Assembly: GCF_023935105.1 (NCBI RefSeq) | Contig: NZ_CP096040.1 | Span: forward strand, 1,364,001 to 1,428,000 | Length of the DNA stretch: 64,000 bases | DNA from: Caulobacter segnis | GTDB lineage: Bacteria; Pseudomonadota; Alphaproteobacteria; Caulobacterales; Caulobacteraceae | Direction of reading: 5' to 3' | Part shown: piece by piece, positions 57,365-64,000 of the stretch | Numbering within the stretch: the first letter of the stretch is position 1 | Layout: each line of letters starts with the position of its first letter | The notes under the pieces: model-generated | Seen by the model: only the letters and a program-made list of their open reading frames with translations | The model's database searches: none | Told to the model about the DNA's origin: nothing | Translations under genes and position numbers: made by a program

Positions 57365-58927
57365 ATGACCACGACCAATCCCAACGCCATCAAGAAGATC
57401 GTCATCGTCGGCGGCGGCTCGGCCGGCTGGATCTCGGCGGCGATGCTCAGCCACTACTTCCAGAAGGGGGCTGCCCAAGGGGGCTGCGACGTCGAGCTGA
57501 TCGAGTCCGAGGAGATTGGCACCATCGGGGTCGGCGAGTCGACGATCCCGCCGTTCCTGCAGCTGATCGCCAGCCTCGGCGTCGACGAGCGCGAATTCAT
57601 CCAGGCCACCCAGGCCAGCTTCAAGCTGGGCATCCGCTTCGAGGACTGGAAGGTCAAGGACGAGCACTACTACCATCCGTTCGGCGCCATCGGCGGCCCG
57701 ATCGGCCCGCACGAATTCTATCAGTGCTGGCTGCGCGCCAAGGCCAACGGCCACCCGTCGAATCTGCAGGACTTCGCGCCCGGCACGGTGATGGCCGACC
57801 AGTGGAAGTTCATGCTGCCGTTCAAGGCGCAGCGGACGCTGATCGCCGGCGCCAGCTACGCCCTGCACATCGACGCGCGACTGATCGCCAAGTTCCTGCG
57901 CGACTTCGCCGAGACGCGCGGCGTCAAGCGCACCGAGGGCATCGTCACCGACGTGGTCACCCGCCCCGACGGCGGCGTCCAGAAGGTGATCCTGAAGGAC
58001 GGCCGCGAGGTCGCGGGCGACCTGTTCATCGACTGCTCCGGCCTCCGCGCCCTGCTGATCGGCAAGGCGCTGGAGACGCCCTATGTCGACTGGGCGGACA
58101 TGCTGCTGTGCGACCGGGCGGTGGTGGTGCAGACCCAGAACGTCGGTGACCCCCACCCCTACACCCTGTCGCGGGCCGAGGACGCCGGCTGGCGCTGGCG
58201 CATCCCGCTGCAGCACCGGGCGGGCAACGGCTATGTGTTCTGCTCCAGGTTCCTCAGCGACGACGAGGCCCGCGCCACCCTGGTGAAGAACCTGGAAGGC
58301 GAGGCGCTGATGAACCCGATGTTCATCCCGTTCAAGACGGGCATGCGCCAGCAGCTCTGGAACAAGAACGTGGTGGCCGTCGGCCTGGCGGGAGGCTTCA
58401 TCGAGCCGCTGGAATCGACGGCCCTGCACCTGATCTATCGCGGCATGGACTTCCTGCTGCGGTTCTTCCCGGACCGCGACTGCGACCCGGCGTTGGCGGC
58501 CGAATACAATCGCCGCATGACCGCCGACTACGAAGAGATCCGCGATTTCATCGTGCTGCACTACTGCACCAGCCAGCGCGACGACACGCCGTTCTGGAGA
58601 GCGGTCCGCGAGGCCCCGATCCCCGACAGCCTGCGCGAGCGGATCGAGCTCTTCAAGGCGCACGGCGCGCTGCGCGAGGGCGTCGACCAGATGTTCCGCG
58701 ACCCGTCCTGGCAGTCGGTGATGGAGGGCATGGGCGTGCGCCCGCGCCGCTACCAGCAGCTGGCCGACACTGTGCCCTACGAGGTGATCGCCCAGACCCT
58801 GGACCAGTCCGCGCCGATGCTGGCCAGCCAGGTCGCGGGCCTGCCCAGCCACGGCCAGTTCCTGGCCCAGAACTGTCCGGCGCCGCCCCCGGAAGCGGTG
58901 ACGGCGCCCTTCAAGACGGTGGCCTAA
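57365..58927 (+). CDS. Flavin-dependent tryptophan-halogenase-family protein 2
   Basis: A 520-residue paralogue of the preceding protein, 11 bases downstream (ATG 57365). The FAD motif is IVGGGSAGWISAA, the Lys is at position 87 (FKLGIRFEDW), WxWxIP is AGWRWRIPLQHR, and the loop is GFIEPLESTAL. All catalytic positions I can check are kept in both copies, so neither looks decayed. The pair may act in sequence or as a heteromer. It ends in a four-base convergent overlap with the ankyrin gene. Confidence 0.9.
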   Translation: MTTTNPNAIKKIVIVGGGSAGWISAAMLSHYFQKGAAQGGCDVELIESEEIGTIGVGESTIPPFLQLIASLGVDEREFIQATQASFKLGIRFEDWKVKDEHYYHPFGAIGGPIGPHEFYQCWLRAKANGHPSNLQDFAPGTVMADQWKFMLPFKAQRTLIAGASYALHIDARLIAKFLRDFAETRGVKRTEGIVTDVVTRPDGGVQKVILKDGREVAGDLFIDCSGLRALLIGKALETPYVDWADMLLCDRAVVVQTQNVGDPHPYTLSRAEDAGWRWRIPLQHRAGNGYVFCSRFLSDDEARATLVKNLEGEALMNPMFIPFKTGMRQQLWNKNVVAVGLAGGFIEPLESTALHLIYRGMDFLLRFFPDRDCDPALAAEYNRRMTADYEEIRDFIVLHYCTSQRDDTPFWRAVREAPIPDSLRERIELFKAHGALREGVDQMFRDPSWQSVMEGMGVRPRRYQQLADTVPYEVIAQTLDQSAPMLASQVAGLPSHGQFLAQNCPAPPPEAVTAPFKTVA

Positions 58928-60573
58928 CCCAGCACCGCCGCCGCCTCGTCCAGGCCGCGCTTGCGGGCGGCGTCGGCGGGGGTGTCGTCCTTGCCGTTGC
59001 GCGCGCGTGGATCCGCCCCGCGCGCCAGCAGCAGGCGGGCGACCGCCACGGCGTCGTCCTCGTCGTCGGGCAGGCAGAACAGCACCGTCGGCGCGTCGCC
59101 GGGCAGAACCTCGCTTATCCGCTGGGGCTCGGCGTCCAGCACGGCGGCCAGGCGGTCCAGCCGCGCCTGGCTGGCCAAGGCGCGGACGTCGCGACTGATC
59201 GGGGCCAGGCGATCGGCCAGATGGGGCTGGCCCAGCACGACCGCCCAACTGAGCGGCGTGCCGCCCCAGCGCCGCTCGCGCGCGTCGACGTCGGCGCCGG
59301 CCGCCAGCAGATGCTCGACCGCTTCCAGCGAGCCGGACTGCACGGCGCGATGCAGGGGCGTGATCCCTTGGTGGTCGCCGGCGCCGACATCGACGCCCAA
59401 GGCCAGCAGCAGGGCCACGGCCGGGGCGTTGCCGTGCTCGGCGGCGGACAGCAGGGGCCGGGGCGAACGGATCACCTCGGGCCGGGCGGCGACCAGGGCG
59501 CGGGCTCCAGCCTCATCGCCGCGCGCCGCCAGGGCCTGAAGCGCGTCGACACCGTTCAGGGCGACCGGCGTCGCGCCGTGGGCTTCCAGCAGGTCGGCCA
59601 TCGCCGTGAAGCCCGACAGCCGGGCGACCGCCAGGACGGGCCGCTTCTCGTAGGCGTGCGGCGTGTCGGCGTCGGCTCCGCGTTCCAGCAGCCATTGGGC
59701 GCGCAGCAGGTGGTTCTGGCCGACCGCGTTGCCCAGCAGATAGTTCAGCGTCGAGCAGCCCAGGTGCTCACCCAGCCGTCCGGGGCCCTTCACGCGCCAT
59801 TCGTCGAGCTTTCCGGCGACCTCGGCCTGACGCCACAGCAGCTCGTACCAGTGGGTGTCGTGGCCGACGATCGAGACGTTGTACAGCGACTGGGAGTCGT
59901 AGGCCTCGGCCCCGGCCTCGACCAGCAGGGCGACCAAGGCCTCGGCCTGCGGATGGCTGGGCTTGGCGCCTTCGCCCAGGCCGATGGCGCCGGTCAGCAC
60001 CTTGAACGGCGTCTCCCAGTCGTCCGTGAAGCCGAAGTTCGGGTCCGATCCGGCCTCCAGCAGGCGACGGGCGATCGCCAGGCCGTTGGCGTCATCCAGG
60101 CGGCCGTAGGTGACATGGGCCAGGGCGGTCCAGCCGCGCACCGGATCGACGCGTCGGACGGCCTGCGGATCGCGGGCCAGATGTCGTTCGACGGTTTCCA
60201 GATCGCCGGCCGCCGCCGCCGTGAACAGGCTGTCGCGCGCCAGGTCTGGATAGCGCTTGAGGATCCGCCGGGCGATGGCCGGCTGGCCGTCCCAACCGTG
60301 GCGCAGGATCTGTTCGATCCTTTGGCCGCGCGTCTGGCGTTCGATGGCCAGGTCGTCGAGGGCGGCCTTCAGGGCGATCCAGCTCTCCTGTCCGTACTCC
60401 AGGGCCAGGGCGTGCTGGACGTCGCGCAGACCAGGTTCGGTCGGGGCCTTGGGCCAGGCGACCGACAGCCGCGATCGGGCGGCGGGATCGCCGGCGCGCA
60501 GGGCTTTCAGCCACCGCTTGGCGTCCTTGCGCAGGGTCTCGAGTTCAGTTTTGGGCGTGAGCGCGCGGCTCAT
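58924..60573 (-). CDS. Ankyrin-repeat protein
   Basis: A 549-residue cytoplasmic protein (MSRALTPKTELETLRKDAKR...). About eight ankyrin repeats are visible from residue 110 on, such as GITPLHRAVQSGSLEAVEHL and LLAAGADVDARERRWGGTPL. No signal peptide or enzymatic domain is seen. It is a protein-protein interaction scaffold; the partner is unknown. It is convergent with the second halogenase gene. Confidence 0.88.
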   Translation of the reverse strand: MSRALTPKTELETLRKDAKRWLKALRAGDPAARSRLSVAWPKAPTEPGLRDVQHALALEYGQESWIALKAALDDLAIERQTRGQRIEQILRHGWDGQPAIARRILKRYPDLARDSLFTAAAAGDLETVERHLARDPQAVRRVDPVRGWTALAHVTYGRLDDANGLAIARRLLEAGSDPNFGFTDDWETPFKVLTGAIGLGEGAKPSHPQAEALVALLVEAGAEAYDSQSLYNVSIVGHDTHWYELLWRQAEVAGKLDEWRVKGPGRLGEHLGCSTLNYLLGNAVGQNHLLRAQWLLERGADADTPHAYEKRPVLAVARLSGFTAMADLLEAHGATPVALNGVDALQALAARGDEAGARALVAARPEVIRSPRPLLSAAEHGNAPAVALLLALGVDVGAGDHQGITPLHRAVQSGSLEAVEHLLAAGADVDARERRWGGTPLSWAVVLGQPHLADRLAPISRDVRALASQARLDRLAAVLDAEPQRISEVLPGDAPTVLFCLPDDEDDAVAVARLLLARGADPRARNGKDDTPADAARKRGLDEAAAVLG

Positions 60574-60698
60574 GGCAAACCTTCCTTCCCATGGCCGAGC
60601 GTCCGCTTACGAAGGGCCGGAAGAAGGCTCGTAAGACCAAGAAGGTTGAGCTGGATGGGAGTATTCTCCCTTGCCGCGGACAGGTGGCGCTCCAGAAG

Positions 60699-60727
60699 CG
60701 CGCTGGGGTCATCAAAAGCCCAGCGCG
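60699..60727 (-). terminator. Hairpin downstream of the cyclophilin gene
   Basis: CGCGCTGGG (60699-60707) pairs with CCCAGCGCG (60719-60727), 20 bases beyond the cyclophilin stop on the minus strand. The T-tract is weak, so it is a tentative terminator. The 60,574-60,747 gap holds nothing else convincing. Confidence 0.45.
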
Positions 60728-60747
60728 CCCGGTCCGTCAACTGGCGG

Positions 60748-61365
60748 CTAGACCCGCTTCATCGAGAGGATCTTCACGGGCGGGTTCAGGATCTGGCCCT
60801 TCATCGACGGGACGTTGGTCGGACCGTCGGTGCGGCCGGCCAGGATCTTCCTGACGACGTCCATGCCCTGGACCACGTAGCCGAACACCGCGTAGCCCTG
60901 GGCCGCGTCGGACTTGCCCGGCTTGGCGTCCAGATAGGGCTGGGGGCTGGCGCAGATGAAGAAATCGGCCGTGGCCGACCCCGGCGCGTCGCGGCCCATC
61001 GAGACGGCGCCGGTGGTGTGCTTGAGGCCGGTCTTCAGCGTGCTCTCGTGGGCGATCGGCGGGGCGCGGCGGGAATAGGGCTTGGGCTGGCCCTGGATCG
61101 AACCCGCGCCCGGCGCGCCCTTGGCCCGGTTGGCGCGGAAGAACTGCCCGCCGTCGAAGCGATGCCGGTCGACATAGGCCAGGAAGTTGGCCGCCGTGAT
61201 CGGGGCCTTCTTGTCCTCCAGCTCGACGACGATGGTCCCCTTGTCGGTCTCGATAGCCACGCGCGGCTTACCGGCGGCCAGGGCCGGAGAGGCCGCCCCC
61301 ATGAACGCGGGGAGCGCGGCCAGGGCGCCGATCAGGGCGCGGCGGGCGATCTTGGAAACGGTCAT
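60748..61365 (-). CDS. Periplasmic cyclophilin-type peptidyl-prolyl isomerase
   Basis: A 205-residue protein with an N-terminal export signal (ALIGALAALPAFMGAASPAL). The cyclophilin core has RFDGGQFFRANRAKGAPGAG with the catalytic Arg and HTTGAVSMGRDAPGSATADF, then YAVFGYVVQGMDVVRKI. It speeds proline isomerisation of exported proteins. It is a single gene. Confidence 0.92.
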   Translation of the reverse strand: MTVSKIARRALIGALAALPAFMGAASPALAAGKPRVAIETDKGTIVVELEDKKAPITAANFLAYVDRHRFDGGQFFRANRAKGAPGAGSIQGQPKPYSRRAPPIAHESTLKTGLKHTTGAVSMGRDAPGSATADFFICASPQPYLDAKPGKSDAAQGYAVFGYVVQGMDVVRKILAGRTDGPTNVPSMKGQILNPPVKILSMKRV

Positions 61366-61584
61366 GGCGGCTCCTGGTCTGGTCGGGCCGTTATGGCGCC
61401 TCGCCGCCGCGCCCGACAAGGTTGACGTCGCGTCCCCGGGCGTCGCGGGGGCGTGCAGGCTTCCCCAGGAAAAAGTGACCGCTACAGATTTCCTCGGTCG
61501 CAATAGTCGCGTTCGTCGAGTTAGGGTCTGCCGACTGGCGACCGCGGGGGACACGCGGCGTGTTTGAGGGAAGGGACTAAGCGT

Positions 61585-63252
61585 ATGGGGGCTGATAGCC
61601 AAGCCGCGCCCGGCCAGATGAAGGCGGGGAAGGGGCGCGACGCGCTGGTGATCGGAGCATCGTCGCTCGGCACCGTGTTCGAGTGGTACGACTTCTATCT
61701 CTACGGCTCGCTGGCCGTGATCATCACGGGCCACTTCTTCTCGGGCGTCAACGAGACGACCGGCTTCATCCTGGCGCTGCTGGCCTTCGCCGCCGGCTTC
61801 GCGATCCGGCCGCTGGGCGCGGTGATCTTCGGGCGCCTGGGCGACATCTGGGGCCGCAAGAACACCTTCCTAATCACCATGCTGCTGATGGGGATCTCGA
61901 CCTTCGTCGTCGGCCTGCTGCCATCCTACGCCCAGATCGGCGTCGTCGCGCCGATCGCCCTGATCGTCATGCGCTTGGTGCAGGGCCTGGCCCTGGGCGG
62001 CGAGTATGGCGGCGCGGCGACCTATGTCGCGGAACACGCGCCCGAGGGGCGTCGCGGCTTCTACACCAGCTGGATCCAGACCACGGCGACGGTGGGCCTG
62101 TTCCTGTCGCTGCTGGTCATACTGGCGACCCGCACCTGGCTGGGCGAGGAGACCTTCAAGACCTGGGGCTGGCGCATCCCGTTCCTGGTCTCGCTGCTGC
62201 TGCTGGGCGTATCGCTGTGGATCCGCCTGAAGCTGCACGAGAGCCCGACCTTCCAGAAGATGATCGCCGAGGGCAAGGGCACCAAGAAGCCGCTGGCCGA
62301 GGCCTTCGGCGACTGGAAGAACCTCAGGATCGTGCTGCTGTCGCTGGTCGGCCTGACCATGGGCCAGGCGGTGGTCTGGTACACCGGCCAGTTCTACGCT
62401 CAGTTCTTCCTCGAGAAGACGCTGAAACTGGACGGCGCCTTGGCTAATACGCTGATCGCCACCAGCCTGCTGATCGGCACGCCGTTCTTCGTGTTCTTCG
62501 GCTGGCTCTCGGACAAGATCGGCCGCAAGTGGATCATCATCGTCGGCTGCGTGCTGGCGGCCGCCACCTATTTCCCGATCTTCAAGGGCATCACGACCTA
62601 CGCTAACCCGGCGCTGGCCCACGCCGAGGCTTCGGCGCCCGTCGTGGTCTCGGCCGATCCGGCCACCTGCGCCTTCCAGTTCGACCCCGTCGGCAAGGCC
62701 AAGTTCAACACGCCTTGCGACGTGGCCAAGGCCTATCTGGCCAAGGCCGGCGTCAGCTACAGCACCCACGACGCTTCGGCCGGCGCGGCGACCTCGGTCC
62801 AGGTGGGGGGCGTGACGCTCGAGGGTTTTGACGCCAAGGGCGCGACCGGCAAGGCCTTCGCAGACGGTCGCAAGGCCTGGGAGGCCGACCTGGGCGCCCA
62901 GCTGAAGGCCGCCGGCTATCCGGCCAAGGCCGACCCGGCCCTGGTGAACAAGCCCGCCGTGATCGGCCTGCTGGCCCTGCTGGTGCTCTATGTGACCATG
63001 GTCTACGGCCCGATCGCGGCCATGCTGGTCGAGCTGTTCCCGACCCGGATCCGCTACACGGCCATGTCGCTGCCCTATCACATCGGCAACGGCTGGTTCG
63101 GCGGCTTCCTGCCCACGACGGCCTTCGCCATCGTGGCCGCCACCGGGAACATCTATTCGGGTCTCTGGTATCCGGTGATCATCGCCGCGGTGACCGCTGT
63201 TATCGGTGGTCTGTTCCTGAAGGATACGCGGCACAACGCGATCGAAGACTAG
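61585..63252 (+). CDS. MFS transporter, metabolite:H+ symporter (MHS) type, with periplasmic-loop insertion
   Basis: A 555-residue protein from ATG 61585. The family start is SSLGTVFEWYDFYLYGSLAV, the MFS signature GRLGDIWGRKNTF, and LVQGLALGGEYGGAATYVAE is typical of the ProP/KgtP group. Usual members are about 430-450 residues. The extra length is a hydrophilic segment of about 110 residues (near 345-460, ATCAFQFDPVGKAKFNTPCD...) between two late membrane helices. The substrate is probably an organic acid or osmolyte; it cannot be told from sequence. Confidence 0.88.
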   Translation: MGADSQAAPGQMKAGKGRDALVIGASSLGTVFEWYDFYLYGSLAVIITGHFFSGVNETTGFILALLAFAAGFAIRPLGAVIFGRLGDIWGRKNTFLITMLLMGISTFVVGLLPSYAQIGVVAPIALIVMRLVQGLALGGEYGGAATYVAEHAPEGRRGFYTSWIQTTATVGLFLSLLVILATRTWLGEETFKTWGWRIPFLVSLLLLGVSLWIRLKLHESPTFQKMIAEGKGTKKPLAEAFGDWKNLRIVLLSLVGLTMGQAVVWYTGQFYAQFFLEKTLKLDGALANTLIATSLLIGTPFFVFFGWLSDKIGRKWIIIVGCVLAAATYFPIFKGITTYANPALAHAEASAPVVVSADPATCAFQFDPVGKAKFNTPCDVAKAYLAKAGVSYSTHDASAGAATSVQVGGVTLEGFDAKGATGKAFADGRKAWEADLGAQLKAAGYPAKADPALVNKPAVIGLLALLVLYVTMVYGPIAAMLVELFPTRIRYTAMSLPYHIGNGWFGGFLPTTAFAIVAATGNIYSGLWYPVIIAAVTAVIGGLFLKDTRHNAIED

Positions 63253-63270
63253 GCATTCGACCCTCCGCGA

Positions 63271-63300
63271 CCCGGTGACGATGGCGTCACCGGGTTGCCT
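63271..63300 (+). terminator. Hairpin after the MHS transporter gene
   Basis: CCCGGTGACG (63271-63280) pairs with CGTCACCGGG (63285-63294) around a four-base loop, followed by a weak T/C tract. Confidence 0.65.
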
Positions 63301-63343
63301 TCCCGGCGCTAATCCGATTGGTTGCGCGCCGAGGGGAGCGTTG

Positions 63344-63934
63344 ATGGCTCAAGACGACGAAGACAGGCGCGCCTGGTTTCGGCGGGAAATCCTGCCGCTG
63401 GAGCCGGACCTGCTGGCCTATGCGCGGCGGTTCTGCCGTGACGGACAGACCGATCCCGAGGACCTGGTCCACGAGACGTTCGCGCGCGCCATCGCCTGCA
63501 AGACCTGGCGCGAAATCGGCAATCCGGGCGCCTTCGCCACCCGCATCCTGCGCAACTGCGCCCTGGACGCGCTGCGCCGCCGCAAGGTGCTGACCATCAC
63601 CGCCGTCGCCGACTTCGAGCGCATCGATCCGATCGACGAGACGCCCGGCGCCCAGATGCTGCTCGAATCACGTGAGGAACTGCGCGCCTTGGCCGACGCG
63701 ATCGCGGAACTGCCCGCGCAGTGCCGCCGCGTCTTCACGTTGAGAAAAGTTTACAGCCTCTCGCCCGACGAGATAGCGGTTAGGCTCGGCCTCTCCGTCT
63801 CTACTGTTGAGAAGCACTTGGTGAAGGGCCTCCGGTACTGTTCCGACAAGCTGGGACGTCGTATCGGGCGCAAGAGTAAGGTCGACGAAGGACGCTCATG
63901 GAGCGCGAGACGGGATCACGACGCGAAGCGGTGA
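63344..63934 (+). CDS. ECF-type RNA polymerase sigma factor (FecI-like)
   Basis: A 196-residue sigma-70 family protein from ATG 63344 after GGGGAG. Region 2 has DPEDLVHETFARAIACKTWR, and region 4 has LPAQCRRVFTLRKVYSLSPD and EIAVRLGLSVSTVEKHLVKG. It overlaps a FecR-like gene, so it probably controls a TonB receptor by cell-surface signalling. Confidence 0.9.
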   Translation: MAQDDEDRRAWFRREILPLEPDLLAYARRFCRDGQTDPEDLVHETFARAIACKTWREIGNPGAFATRILRNCALDALRRRKVLTITAVADFERIDPIDETPGAQMLLESREELRALADAIAELPAQCRRVFTLRKVYSLSPDEIAVRLGLSVSTVEKHLVKGLRYCSDKLGRRIGRKSKVDEGRSWSARRDHDAKR

Positions 63935-64000
63935 GGCAGGCGGCCGCCCTCTGGGTGGTCAGGCTTGACGACGCTTCGTGTTCCGCCGCCGATCGCGCCG
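63898..64000 (+). CDS. FecR-like anti-sigma factor, N-terminus only (runs off the right edge)
   Basis: An open frame from ATG 63898 overlapping the sigma factor end by 37 bases. QAAALWVVRLDDASCSAADR is the typical start of FecR-type anti-sigma proteins (AxxWxxRLd...). Gene order supports it, but only 34 codons are visible. Confidence 0.7.
   Translation, partial: MERETGSRREAVRQAAALWVVRLDDASCSAADRA

Noticed and set aside
60591..60854. Lys-rich 87-codon frame after the ankyrin gene start
   Set aside because: The first residues look protein-like, but the frame soon becomes Arg/Ser/Pro-rich and overlaps the cyclophilin 3' end and its hairpin.
1..64000. CRISPR array or host-type parS sites
   Set aside because: No regularly spaced direct repeats were seen, and the prophage palindrome differs from the GTTCCACGTGAAAC-type site bound by chromosomal ParB.

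Overview
The window is high-GC alphaproteobacterial DNA, best matched by Caulobacter or a close relative. The evidence is the TonB-receptor/glucosidase/halogenase locus, the copper operon, the FecI/FecR pair and the codon use. No 16S or ribosomal marker is present, so the genus is an inference. About two thirds of the window (1 to about 42,500) is a prophage that runs off the left edge. The rest (42,484-64,000) is host chromosome.

Prophage late region (1-17,323, minus strand). In transcription order it reads minor-tail-Z-like protein, small and large terminase, portal, gpW-like connector, ClpP-type capsid protease, decoration protein D and major capsid E. These are followed by connector proteins, baseplate V-W-J-I, tail fibre and its partners, contractile sheath, tube, a tail assembly chaperone with a programmed -1 frameshift, and the start of the tape measure. 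The phage therefore has a lambda-type head on a P2-type contractile tail. With its large serine recombinase, this recalls the layout described for Wolbachia phage WO.

Prophage early-left operon (28,660-17,480, minus strand). It encodes an XRE-like regulator, a C5 cytosine methyltransferase, a helicase/adenine-type methyltransferase fusion, a PD-(D/E)XK nuclease, an SNF2 helicase and a DUF1376 protein. It ends in a NusG-like antiterminator followed immediately by an intrinsic terminator, just ahead of the late genes. Switch region (about 28,700-31,600): a CI/S24-type repressor faces a small Cro-like gene. Palindromic GGGTAATTACCC operators lie between them and recur at a second, rightward promoter near 31,541. 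A prophage lipoprotein gene is convergent with the repressor.

Prophage right arm (31,680-42,527, plus strand). This is a tightly overlapping operon of mostly unknown small genes. It includes an acyl carrier protein, a 742-residue ParB/KorB-like protein, a DEDD exonuclease, an ASCH-domain protein and several tiny membrane proteins. It ends with a large serine recombinase whose 3' end lies inside a host tRNA(CAU) gene.

The most striking signal is a 15-bp palindrome, GCGAACG-S-CGTTCGC. It occurs 11 times exactly, plus six near matches, spread through the whole prophage and absent from the host part. Most copies sit inside genes, in reading frames giving N-A/G-V-R or R-T-A-F. Together with the ParB-like protein this resembles the KorB/operator system of plasmid RK2, and it may be an undescribed phage-wide silencing or DNA-organising system.

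Host region. It holds a Cys-tRNA(Pro) deacylase (YbaK), copper resistance copAB, and an acyl-CoA synthetase. A sugar locus follows: L-arabinose/D-galactose-type 1-dehydrogenase, GH3 beta-glucosidase and LacI regulator on the minus strand, divergent from a TonB receptor and two flavin-dependent tryptophan-halogenase-like proteins. Then come an ankyrin protein, a periplasmic cyclophilin, an MHS-type transporter, an ECF sigma factor and the start of a FecR-like anti-sigma gene.
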